A stretch of DNA of 40,204 nucleotides, taken from CAYHGX01 sp964356355. Its GTDB lineage: Bacteria > Patescibacteriota > Gracilibacteria > UBA1369 > LOWO2-01-FULL-3. Within the stretch, counting starts at the first letter, position 1; every line of letters begins with the position of its first letter. Made by a program: the position numbers and the translations under genes. The notes beneath the pieces were generated by a model. It was not told where the DNA came from. It searched no databases and saw only the letters and a program-made list of their open reading frames with translations. The stretch is from NCBI GenBank assembly GCA_964356355.1, contig CAYHGX010000014.1, positions 1 to 40,204 on the forward strand, written 5' to 3'. Positions 31,868 through 39,338 of the stretch are shown here, piece by piece.

Positions 31868-32425
31868 CTACTGCGGTATAATTGTGATTTTAAGAATTGT
31901 TGACGTGTACACTGGGTGTTCAACTACTGGTTGTGTAAGTGTTTCCGATATTCCTGCATCAAAATTCCTAAAGAGACTTTCCGATTCAATAGCAAATTTG
32001 GGATCGGTTATATCATAGAGGCCCAATCCACCCAGATAGACATAACTATCATCACTTCCTTTGATTTTACTAAAACCTGAAAGATAAACTCCAACATCAG
32101 ACTCTGGGGCTGTTAGATAAAATGTCGTGCTTTGTCCGGGGCCGATTTCTTTATCTAAAGCAAAGACCCTAAATGTTCCACTTTTGTCTTTTAATTCTTT
32201 TGAGAAAACATCTTTATTTCCAGTTTTAAGAAAGTCTAATAATCCAGCACTTGCTATTTTATTTTCAAAATTTAATTTTTCCTCACGTGTGTGCAGGATG
32301 TAAATGCCAGGTGATATAGTGACATTCTTATCTATATTCTCAATAACAACTTTGAATCCACCACTGCTACAACCAGTGAGAGACAGGATTAAGAATAATC
32401 CTGAAATGATCGATTTGAATTTCAT
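31868..32425 (-). CDS. Spondin-N-like lipoprotein
   Basis: 185 residues from the ATG at 32425; an ATG at 32452 adds nine residues and is less likely because the lipoprotein signal begins at MKFKSIISGLFLILSLTGCS. The lipobox is SLTGC. The mature part has the order seen in bacterial Spondin_N domains: FKVVIENIDKNVTISPGIYI, a LHTREEKLNF segment, IASAGLLDFLKTGN, EIGPGQSTTFYLTA and then VYLSGFSKIKGSDDSYVYLG with GLGLYD. In such domains the acidic residues bind a metal and the protein is adhesion-like. Match is by pattern only, so moderate confidence. It lies downstream of the S-layer gene but beyond that gene's terminator, and converges with the Asp-rich lipoprotein gene. Confidence 0.65.
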   Translation of the reverse strand: MKFKSIISGLFLILSLTGCSSGGFKVVIENIDKNVTISPGIYILHTREEKLNFENKIASAGLLDFLKTGNKDVFSKELKDKSGTFRVFALDKEIGPGQSTTFYLTAPESDVGVYLSGFSKIKGSDDSYVYLGGLGLYDITDPKFAIESESLFRNFDAGISETLTQPVVEHPVYTSTILKITIIPQ

Positions 32426-32487
32426 GAATTTGTTTAACCGTAGTTTATACATATAAAATTTATTATTTCAAAACCATTATAACACAA

Positions 32488-32515
32488 AAGCCCCCCGGGA
32501 TTAACCGGGGGGCTT
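32488..32515 (-). terminator. Strong rho-independent terminator of the S-layer gene
   Basis: AAGCCCCCCGG and CCGGGGGGCTT form a perfect 11-bp stem with loop GATTAA. T-runs follow on both strands (TTTTTT on plus, TTTTGTG on minus), so it can act in both directions. It lies 38 nt past the S-layer stop codon. Confidence 0.92.
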
Positions 32516-32553
32516 TTTTCATTGTCAGATATCCATTATAGATACGAGGGAGA

Positions 32554-35500
32554 CTAGTTACTTACAGTTTTACTAACTGTAGGTGCACCATCCACTAGGT
32601 ATCCAGCGTGATAATCTGCGCTAGTTGCCTGAACGTGGTCAGCATTGTTTGGCTGATCACTCCAGATGAATCTAGCTAGAGCATCCTGAATGTCATCTTC
32701 CAATCTTGTCATAGTATAGCCACCAGCTGCACTATCTGAAGTACGAGATGTGTCAATCAAGACTCTTGTAGAAACACTATTTGTATCCTGTTGACCCTGA
32801 TCAGAAGTTGTAGCTCTTAGTTCGTAAGTCTTTGTCTGGCCAGCAGATACTTCTTCTTCTGTGCCAAGATCAATAACTACGTAACCAGATGTAACTTCTG
32901 TACCAACGGCATCAGCATCAGAACCTACGTGTTGTTCTACTGTAACAGTCTGATCTACATCAGCTTCAACTGTCCATGCACCAACTGGATCAAGAGTAAC
33001 TTGACTGTTAGTCATATCAACAGCTGTAACTGTAGCAATCTGGTTGCCAACAGTAGCTGTACCATCTGTAACTCGTACTGTTTCACCAACTACGAATTTC
33101 TCAGTTTCAGCAGGAGTACTAACATCAAATACATAGTTAGTATTTGCAACAGTATCTGTAGCTGTAGTGTCAAGAGTGATAGCAGTTGTAGTTGCTCCAA
33201 GGATTGGAGTTTCAATTACACTTCCACCTGAATCTACTCTTCGAAGTTCGAAGTCAGTAAGCTCAGTATCAGTTTGGCTTACTTCGAATGTTACTCTTGA
33301 GAAAGAAAGGTCACCACCTGCGTTTGCAGCTACAGTGAATCTGTAAACCTCCTCAGAAGTGAATCCAAGAGTAGCATCTTGTAGATTAGCTGATGCTAGA
33401 GTTGGAGTTGTAGCGTATACAACAAACTCATCAGCAACTGCACGGTCGATAGTTGCATCGTGATAGATGTAATCACCAACAGCAACAGCGGCATCCCAGC
33501 CATCACCACCACTTAGAGTCAAAGTAACAGTAGTAGCCGAAACAGCAGTAACTGTAGCTGCTTGATCTTCTGCTGCACCAGTAGCACCAATCACATAAGT
33601 TGGTGTATCACCAACTTCGAAGTTGTGGCCAGCTGGAACTGTTAATACTCTGGCAGTAGCAGTAGCTATCGCACCACCAGAAGCAGCACTTGAAACTGAA
33701 CCGATAAGTAATCTGTCGTCAGTATCAGCTGCATATGCTGTACTATTTTCAACAGAAACAGTTGTTGAAGTTACATTTGTAACGGTAGCAGCTGAATCTA
33801 GAACAAGACCAGTATCACCAGTATCACTATCTAACACAATGACACTGTCGCCAACTAATAGGTTTGTAGATGAAGGAATAGTATAGATAACATTCAAACC
33901 ACTATCAGTTGAACCTGTTGCAAGGTATGAAGTAACAAGATCAGTAGTTACACCTGTACCTGAAATTGTGATACTTCCTGAAGCAACATCAGTACCTGTG
34001 CTGTCAGAGATAGCTTCAATGTTATCAACGATATCATTTGAGACATAAGTCTGAAGAGTCAGTCCTGTTTGAGCAATTTCAGAGATGTTGTTGAACTTAG
34101 CCTTAACGATCAATTTAGCAGTATCATCCTCTTCAATGTGTAGTCTTGAAGCTGAAGGTAGAGAGAAATCTGCTTCAGCGTATGGACCAACATCTACTAA
34201 GCTTGCTTCGTCAAGAAGAGTTGTTCCATCCTCAGCATATAGATATAGCTTGTTTACTCTTGCAGCCATATCATCTGCTGCTGTTCTAACAGTAAAATCA
34301 CTTAGAGAGATATTATCGTCTTGAGCAGAGAATCTGTATGTAGCAACATTGTAAAGTGTAGATGAACCAGCTCCAACTAGTAGATCTGTATCTGCAGTGT
34401 TTGGATCAACAGAAACTGTTAATGTACCACCAGAAGTTACAGTGAAAGAAGCTGAGTCTAGAGGGTTTGCACTAGTTAGTGTAGCACCACCTTCACGTAC
34501 TGTGGTAGCGTCACCGTCTCCATCCTCGGCGTCAACATCGTCTATTTGTACCTGGAAGGTTTCAGCTGCTACTGCACTTGTAGTAATGTCACAATTCAAT
34601 GTAAGAGTCATTTGACCATTTTGGTCTAGGTCCAACTCAAGGTCATTGAATGTTAGTGAAGCATCAGCATCGGTAGCAGCAGTATCTGGATCTGAATAAT
34701 CTTCCTCATCAGATACAGCTACTCCATTTTCATCATTAATTACACAATTGTTTACTACAGAAGCATCTGTAAGTGTACCAGCCTGTCCGAACTGCATGTC
34801 GGTAACAGTAGTTCCTTCTACGTCATTGTTGTCAATAACGAATTCCATTAGCTGGAAATCACTTGCACCTGCAACAAGGCTCTTACCGTTAGCATAACCA
34901 TCTGTTCTGCTTAAATCTAAAGTTGAAGAACCAACGGTAAATTCAGCACCTTCTGTAGAAGCACCTGTAATATCAGCAGCAGCAACAGTATCTCCACTAC
35001 CGCTGTATTCAGCATCTACATCAGTAGATCCTGTGTAAGTAACAGAGTACTCATCGTCTGCTGTAGCAGCTGGAAGAATGTCACTAACGAAGGTTAGCAA
35101 GTGAGTACCAGCAGTAAGCTCGAACTCATCGCTAAATGTAACTGTAGAGTATGCAACGCTGTCATCAACATCGGCAGCGTCTGATTCGCTAGCAACAGTA
35201 TCTCCTTCTGTGTAAGCAGTACCAACTGCGTGGTCTACAAGCTTGAAATTATCAAGGCTCGCATTTACACCAGCAAGAGCTAGAGCAGAAGTACCGTAAG
35301 CAGCACCTGCGTTGTTTGCATTTACATCAAATGCAATTGAACTGATAGTTATATCCTGCCCAACTGTTACACGTAGAGTAAGGAATGAGAACTCATCTGT
35401 ATCAGCAGCAACTGTTTGATTAGTTGTGCTTGAAACATCCTTAGCAAGGGCTAATTTACCTGCATTTACTGTGTAGGTATTTAGATTCACATTAGATGCA

Positions 35501-37062
35501 GTAGCATCTGTAGAATCAGGAGATGCACTATTTACAACTCTTGGAGAGAACATACCTAGTTCTGGTACCTCTGCAAGAACATCACTTCCTTCGTCAAGAG
35601 AGAAGATGATTGTCTCAGCATCAGAACCACCGATCACATCACCACGGATTTCAAATACTCTGTCATCACCATCCATAAGGGAATAACCATCTTCAAGCAT
35701 TACGAAAGATACCCAGTCGCCGCTTGGAGACTCCACTACCTCAGAAACAGCAACACCAGCCTGATAAAGAGCCATATTGGCAACATTATTAGCGTCGATT
35801 GTACCGTTTACTTCTAATGTAACTGCTCTGACATTAATGTCAGTATTGTTGGCATCAGCCTCATCAGTGAGTCTGAATTCACCAAGCTCTTCGTTTACAG
35901 CACCAACGTCTACAGTTTTACCTGAACCGTTAGCCGTGAAACCTAGAGTACCGATTTCATAGTCAGAAACTTCAAGTTCACTACCTGTAACCGGAAAATC
36001 CCCAGCTACGCTTGCAGCACTAGAAGTTACGTCTTCTCCAACCTTAATACCAAAAGCGTGCTGTGTACCAGCTGTAGCGCTTGATAGCTCAGCTACGATG
36101 TTTAGCTCAACACTTTCACCAGCTTCAACCAAAAGGCCGGCACCGTCGAAAGTTAGTTCAACTTCATCAGCCTGGTTTAGAGAGCGAGCCGTAGAAACAC
36201 GAGCTCCATCTGTTGTTGCAAACCATACGTCCTGGAAGTCTTCTTCGTCACCAAGACCGCTTCTTGTAACAGTTACTCCATCAACCAATACATCCTCGTC
36301 TGCTGCTTCAAACTTAATAGTTGTGAAGACAACTGAGGCAGCATCTTTAGGGATGTTTTGACCTTCGTCTGGAGTATCACTGCTTAGAGAAACAACAAGG
36401 TCTCCGCCAACTGGTGGAGGAGTTGGACCGTCTTTACAAGCGTCGATCATTACGCCTTCAGAGGCTTTAACGATCATTTTAGCTGCTTCAACTCTTGTGG
36501 CGAACTTAGCAGGACCGGCTGTGCCGTCTGCAAAACCACCAATGACGCCGTAGCAGTAAGCTGTACCAAGGTAACCATCGTACCAAGAACCAGCCTCAGC
36601 ATCCGCGAAGAAGTCTGAACCCATCATTCCGGCATCAAGGCCGTTGGCAATAGATAACATCTTAGCAAGCTCAGCTCGGTTTACATCAGCGTTAGGACGA
36701 ACTGTAAGTGGGCTTGAACCCTTGTCGCCTGTCATGATGCCAAACTGATTCATGACTCCGATTGGGCCATCAAACCAGTCACCAACCTTTACATCACTGA
36801 AAATGCTGCTACCTAGTGTCTCGCCCACAAGCATATTGTGAGTAGCTACAACTTTAGCAGTTTCAGCTCTGTTGATATTTGAGTTAGCGTTTAAAACCTC
36901 AGCATCCTTGAAGGATCCATCAGCTTTAAGAGCTTCCACATAGCTATACCCCCAATGATCCGCCGGAACATCGGTGTAAGCAAACGCTGTCGTTGAAAGG
37001 ACTAGCGTCGAAAGTACTGCCACCATTGAAATGGAGGCAATCGCTTTACGAATTTTTCCCAT
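32554..37062 (-). CDS. Giant S-layer protein with three N-terminal SLH domains
   Basis: 1502 residues. A signal peptide (about 1-28) ends VLSTTAFA, followed by YTDVPADHWG, the start of SLH 1 (about 29-75). SLH 2 (about 85-140) has FSDVKVGDWFDGPIGVMNQF and NRAELAKML. SLH 3 (about 148-205) has FFADAEAGSWYDGYLG and TRVEAAKMIV. A PTPPPVGG linker near 215 leads into about 1280 residues of acidic, Thr/Ser/Val/Ala/Asp-rich beta-type sequence with Ig-like units and almost no Lys. The SLH domains would bind a cell-wall polymer, and the rest would form the surface lattice. Third codon choices are uniform (GCA, GTA, ACA, ACT), unlike neighbouring genes, as for a very highly expressed gene. A long leader and a strong terminator flank it. 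The same 13-mer as at 533-545 stands 5 nt before the start. Confidence 0.92.
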   Translation of the reverse strand: MGKIRKAIASISMVAVLSTLVLSTTAFAYTDVPADHWGYSYVEALKADGSFKDAEVLNANSNINRAETAKVVATHNMLVGETLGSSIFSDVKVGDWFDGPIGVMNQFGIMTGDKGSSPLTVRPNADVNRAELAKMLSIANGLDAGMMGSDFFADAEAGSWYDGYLGTAYCYGVIGGFADGTAGPAKFATRVEAAKMIVKASEGVMIDACKDGPTPPPVGGDLVVSLSSDTPDEGQNIPKDAASVVFTTIKFEAADEDVLVDGVTVTRSGLGDEEDFQDVWFATTDGARVSTARSLNQADEVELTFDGAGLLVEAGESVELNIVAELSSATAGTQHAFGIKVGEDVTSSAASVAGDFPVTGSELEVSDYEIGTLGFTANGSGKTVDVGAVNEELGEFRLTDEADANNTDINVRAVTLEVNGTIDANNVANMALYQAGVAVSEVVESPSGDWVSFVMLEDGYSLMDGDDRVFEIRGDVIGGSDAETIIFSLDEGSDVLAEVPELGMFSPRVVNSASPDSTDATASNVNLNTYTVNAGKLALAKDVSSTTNQTVAADTDEFSFLTLRVTVGQDITISSIAFDVNANNAGAAYGTSALALAGVNASLDNFKLVDHAVGTAYTEGDTVASESDAADVDDSVAYSTVTFSDEFELTAGTHLLTFVSDILPAATADDEYSVTYTGSTDVDAEYSGSGDTVAAADITGASTEGAEFTVGSSTLDLSRTDGYANGKSLVAGASDFQLMEFVIDNNDVEGTTVTDMQFGQAGTLTDASVVNNCVINDENGVAVSDEEDYSDPDTAATDADASLTFNDLELDLDQNGQMTLTLNCDITTSAVAAETFQVQIDDVDAEDGDGDATTVREGGATLTSANPLDSASFTVTSGGTLTVSVDPNTADTDLLVGAGSSTLYNVATYRFSAQDDNISLSDFTVRTAADDMAARVNKLYLYAEDGTTLLDEASLVDVGPYAEADFSLPSASRLHIEEDDTAKLIVKAKFNNISEIAQTGLTLQTYVSNDIVDNIEAISDSTGTDVASGSITISGTGVTTDLVTSYLATGSTDSGLNVIYTIPSSTNLLVGDSVIVLDSDTGDTGLVLDSAATVTNVTSTTVSVENSTAYAADTDDRLLIGSVSSAASGGAIATATARVLTVPAGHNFEVGDTPTYVIGATGAAEDQAATVTAVSATTVTLTLSGGDGWDAAVAVGDYIYHDATIDRAVADEFVVYATTPTLASANLQDATLGFTSEEVYRFTVAANAGGDLSFSRVTFEVSQTDTELTDFELRRVDSGGSVIETPILGATTTAITLDTTATDTVANTNYVFDVSTPAETEKFVVGETVRVTDGTATVGNQIATVTAVDMTNSQVTLDPVGAWTVEADVDQTVTVEQHVGSDADAVGTEVTSGYVVIDLGTEEEVSAGQTKTYELRATTSDQGQQDTNSVSTRVLIDTSRTSDSAAGGYTMTRLEDDIQDALARFIWSDQPNNADHVQATSADYHAGYLVDGAPTVSKTVSN

Positions 37063-37194
37063 ACTTTGTTTGGGTTAAATGATTAATAAAAAGAAATTTT
37101 ATGAGGCACTATATATTAAAGTCTTCACGGCCGGACCATCGACGACCCGATCGCTTAGACGTTTTTTTTCAACATTCATCGTGAGATCGCCCGT

Positions 37195-37224
37195 GCTATA
37201 GGTGCGTTCACGCCTCGTTTTCAA
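37195..37224 (-). promoter_or_regulatory. Possible promoter of the S-layer gene
   Basis: On the minus strand TTGAAA (37224-37219) and TATAGC (37200-37195) are 18 bp apart. The leader would be about 125 nt. A TATAGT nearer the gene (in ATATATAGTG, about 37108-37116) is an alternative -10 without a good -35. Confidence 0.35.
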
Positions 37225-37300
37225 TGAGCAAAATTGCGGGATATATATAAAGGGAGTCGATTTACTTTCGAAAGTTCATGGCTTGTGTAAGCCTTTTTCT

Positions 37301-37412
37301 GTGTTTCTTGTAATGTCGGTTTTGGTTCTTTCTAAGGGAAAATTTAGCAAAGCGGGTATACAGCGTCAATCCGTTTTGGGTAGCCGGGAAGAACCGAAAA
37401 AACCTGAAACAC
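37301..37412. ncRNA. Candidate structured RNA or nested inverted repeat
   Basis: Three helices nest inside each other: GTGTTTC (37301-37307) with GAAACAC (37406-37412); GGTTCTT (37324-37330) with AAGAACC (37389-37395), helped by GGTT/AACC outside it; and AAAGCGG (37349-37355) with CCGTTTT (37371-37377, one G-U). The long hairpin of about 112 nt resembles the shape of small regulatory RNAs but matches no family I can name. Strand is undetermined. Confidence 0.35.
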
Positions 37413-37427
37413 GTAAATGATCGATCT

Positions 37428-37482
37428 GAAGGTGGATAGGTGGTATGCTATTTTGCTGATGCAGTAGCCGATCCGGACCTTC
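37428..37482. repeat. Second inverted repeat next to the candidate RNA
   Basis: GAAGGT-GGAT (37428-37437) pairs with ATCC-gg-ACCTTC (37471-37482), and GCTA/TAGC pair inside. It lies 15 nt after the previous structure and may belong to the same transcript. Confidence 0.4.
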
Positions 37483-37798
37483 AATAGATTCGACTAGTAT
37501 AACTGGCTGGAGGCGTTGGCGTTTCAAAAATGAAGGTGACAGAATCGTGAGTTATTGTAGTGCTGTCGGCGGCCGCGGGGGTGTTGACTGGTCGAGGATT
37601 GTGGGGTGGCTGTTTTGGCTGGATTTTTCTTGTTGTGTAGTCGGGGACTGGTGGGTGGCTTTTTGCTTGTTGATTGCGGCGTGTGGCACTTTGAGGTTGT
37701 TTGACGTGCCTGGGGAAATCTGTTTTGGAATTTTGGGCCGTGGGCCATAGACTTATTTGGTTTTGTTGTTTTTTGTTGCGAGGTGGTAGAATTGCTTT

Positions 37799-39322
37799 AT
37801 GAAAAAAATCTTATTAGTCGGAAATTGTCCTCTACCAGAGAAAAATGGACAGGTGAGGCCCGCGGCCGGCCTAAGGACCTGGCAGTTTTTGAAGCCTTTG
37901 AAGGAAATGGCGCGAAGGGGCGAGATTGAACTAGTGAGCTTATTAATTGAGATGGAAGGCAGGGGGAGAGAGGCTACGAGAGAGGCGAGGGATGAGCGAA
38001 TGGGGGCCGAGCGAGCGGGGGCGAGCGAGGCGGGGGCGAGCGAGGCGAGGGCGAGCGAGGCGAGGGCCGAGGGGGCGCACTATAGGGAGTACACCGTTGA
38101 TAAAAATGATCCGAAGTTACAGACATTTGTGCAGGGTATATACGATGGGGGGCCCGCGCCAGCGGGCGAAGACAGGAATGGGGGCGAGGCGAGCGCAGCG
38201 AGCCGAGCCGGAAGCCAGTTTGATGCGATAATCGCCGTTAACACATTCCCCTCTTATATAGTCTCTAATATTAGGTGCAATAATGGTCGGGCGCCGCTGT
38301 GGTGCGACCTCAATGGCTGGATCATGGCTGAAGCCCAGGCTCAGGCCTATAAAATGGGGAATAATGACTACCTCCCCCACTACTTCGAGATGGAGAAAAA
38401 AATTCTGCTAGCCGGGGATAAATTTTCGTCAGTTTCCGTGGCTCAAAGCCATGCAATCATTGGTGAATTGGCCGTGATGGGGAGAATTGGTAGAGAAAGT
38501 TTTGGTTATGAGTTCGTAGAACATGTGGCAAATGGGACTGAAAATTTTGAGGGAGAGGATACTAAAAATAAGGATTTTGAAATAAAAAAACTACCGAATG
38601 ATGCCTTTGCCCTTCTATGGATGGGCGGATACAATACCTGGGTAGACGAACACACCCTCTTCCAAGCCCTCGAAGTGGCTATGAAAAAATGTGAGAAACT
38701 CCACTTTGTCTCTACAGGTGGGGCAATTAAGGGACTTGAAGAAAAAACCTTTAATCGTTTCAAAGAGATGATTGAAGGCAGCAATTATAAAGAGAGATTC
38801 AACTTTCTTGGTTGGGTTGAAACCAACGAAATTCCCTCAATATATAAGCGCGCCGATGCCGGAATTAATGTTGACCGAAAGTGCCTGGAAACCTTAATGG
38901 GAGCCAGAAATCGAATTAATGAGATGATGAAATTTGGGCTACCTGTTATCACAACTGAGGGCAGTGAAATCGCCTACGAAGTCAAAAAATACGAGGCCGG
39001 AATAACTGTTGCAAGTGGCGATCACGAGAAACTTGCCGAGGCAATCTGCTCAATGTACGAAGAATGGCGAGGTGGAGAGGAAAGAGCGAGTGAGAAATAT
39101 CGAACATACGGAAGAAATGGGCAAAAATATATTGAAGAAAACTGCAATTACAAAGTCACAATTGAGCCAGTTATCGAGTGGCTAAAAAGCCCAAAGTCGG
39201 CTCCAGACAAGGGCAATTTCATAAAGCTTGAGGGCGGAAAAATCAAAATGCTATTCAGATACCTCAGAGAAAATGGGATTAAAAAACTTCTCACTAAAAT
39301 CTGGCAAAAAGTTGGCAAATAG
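37799..39322 (+). CDS. GT4-like glycosyltransferase with low-complexity insertions
   Basis: 507 residues. The N-terminus MKKILLVGNCPLPEKNGQVR, with RTWQFLKPL, and the C-terminal half (FALLWMGGYNTWVDEHTLFQ, FVSTGGAIKGLEEKTFNRF, FNFLGWVETNEIPSIYKRAD, NEMMKFGLPVITTEGSEIAY) follow the GT-B fold of family 4 glycosyltransferases; the E in TEGSEIA matches the family's nucleotide-sugar region. Residues about 52-92 and 126-139 are Glu/Ala/Arg/Ser/Gly-rich insertions from GCGAGCGAGG-type DNA (38007-38066 repeat). They sit in loops of the N-terminal domain and may be tolerated. It likely modifies surface glycans. The leader has a GAGGTGG about 14 nt before ATG. The patatin gene follows after 16 nt. Confidence 0.8.
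   Translation: MKKILLVGNCPLPEKNGQVRPAAGLRTWQFLKPLKEMARRGEIELVSLLIEMEGRGREATREARDERMGAERAGASEAGASEARASEARAEGAHYREYTVDKNDPKLQTFVQGIYDGGPAPAGEDRNGGEASAASRAGSQFDAIIAVNTFPSYIVSNIRCNNGRAPLWCDLNGWIMAEAQAQAYKMGNNDYLPHYFEMEKKILLAGDKFSSVSVAQSHAIIGELAVMGRIGRESFGYEFVEHVANGTENFEGEDTKNKDFEIKKLPNDAFALLWMGGYNTWVDEHTLFQALEVAMKKCEKLHFVSTGGAIKGLEEKTFNRFKEMIEGSNYKERFNFLGWVETNEIPSIYKRADAGINVDRKCLETLMGARNRINEMMKFGLPVITTEGSEIAYEVKKYEAGITVASGDHEKLAEAICSMYEEWRGGEERASEKYRTYGRNGQKYIEENCNYKVTIEPVIEWLKSPKSAPDKGNFIKLEGGKIKMLFRYLRENGIKKLLTKIWQKVGK
38007..38066 (+). repeat. 15-bp tandem repeat, four units, inside the GT4 gene
   Basis: Units close to CGAGCGAGGCGAGGG repeat with period 15 at 38007, 38022, 38037 and 38052; the last two are identical. 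The period keeps the frame and adds five-residue units (AERAG, ASEAG, ASEAR, ASEAR). Confidence 0.85.
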
Positions 39323-39338
39323 TTTTAAATGTTAGCTC

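Larger units (their letters stand above)
37063..37798. other. 736-base noncoding region upstream of S-layer gene and GT4 gene
   Basis: The region holds the S-layer promoter and leader (to about 37225), nested inverted repeats (37301-37482) and a G+T-rich stretch (about 37560-37795). Two opposed frames of about 70 codons (37524-37748 minus, 37547-37750 plus) look like products of base composition. No tRNA, tmRNA, RNase P or SRP RNA signature was found. Confidence 0.6.

Noticed and set aside
37261..37500. 6S RNA, SRP RNA or RNase P in the structured region
   Set aside because: I found neither the SRP GGTCAGGTCCGGAAGGAAGCAG-like loop nor the RNase P core sequences, and the hairpin size does not suit 6S RNA.
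37524..37750. Two opposed open frames of about 70 codons in the G+T-rich region, one of them hydrophobic
   Set aside because: They overlap each other, have compositions forced by the G+T bias, no recognisable start context and no family resemblance. I treat both as artefacts of base composition.
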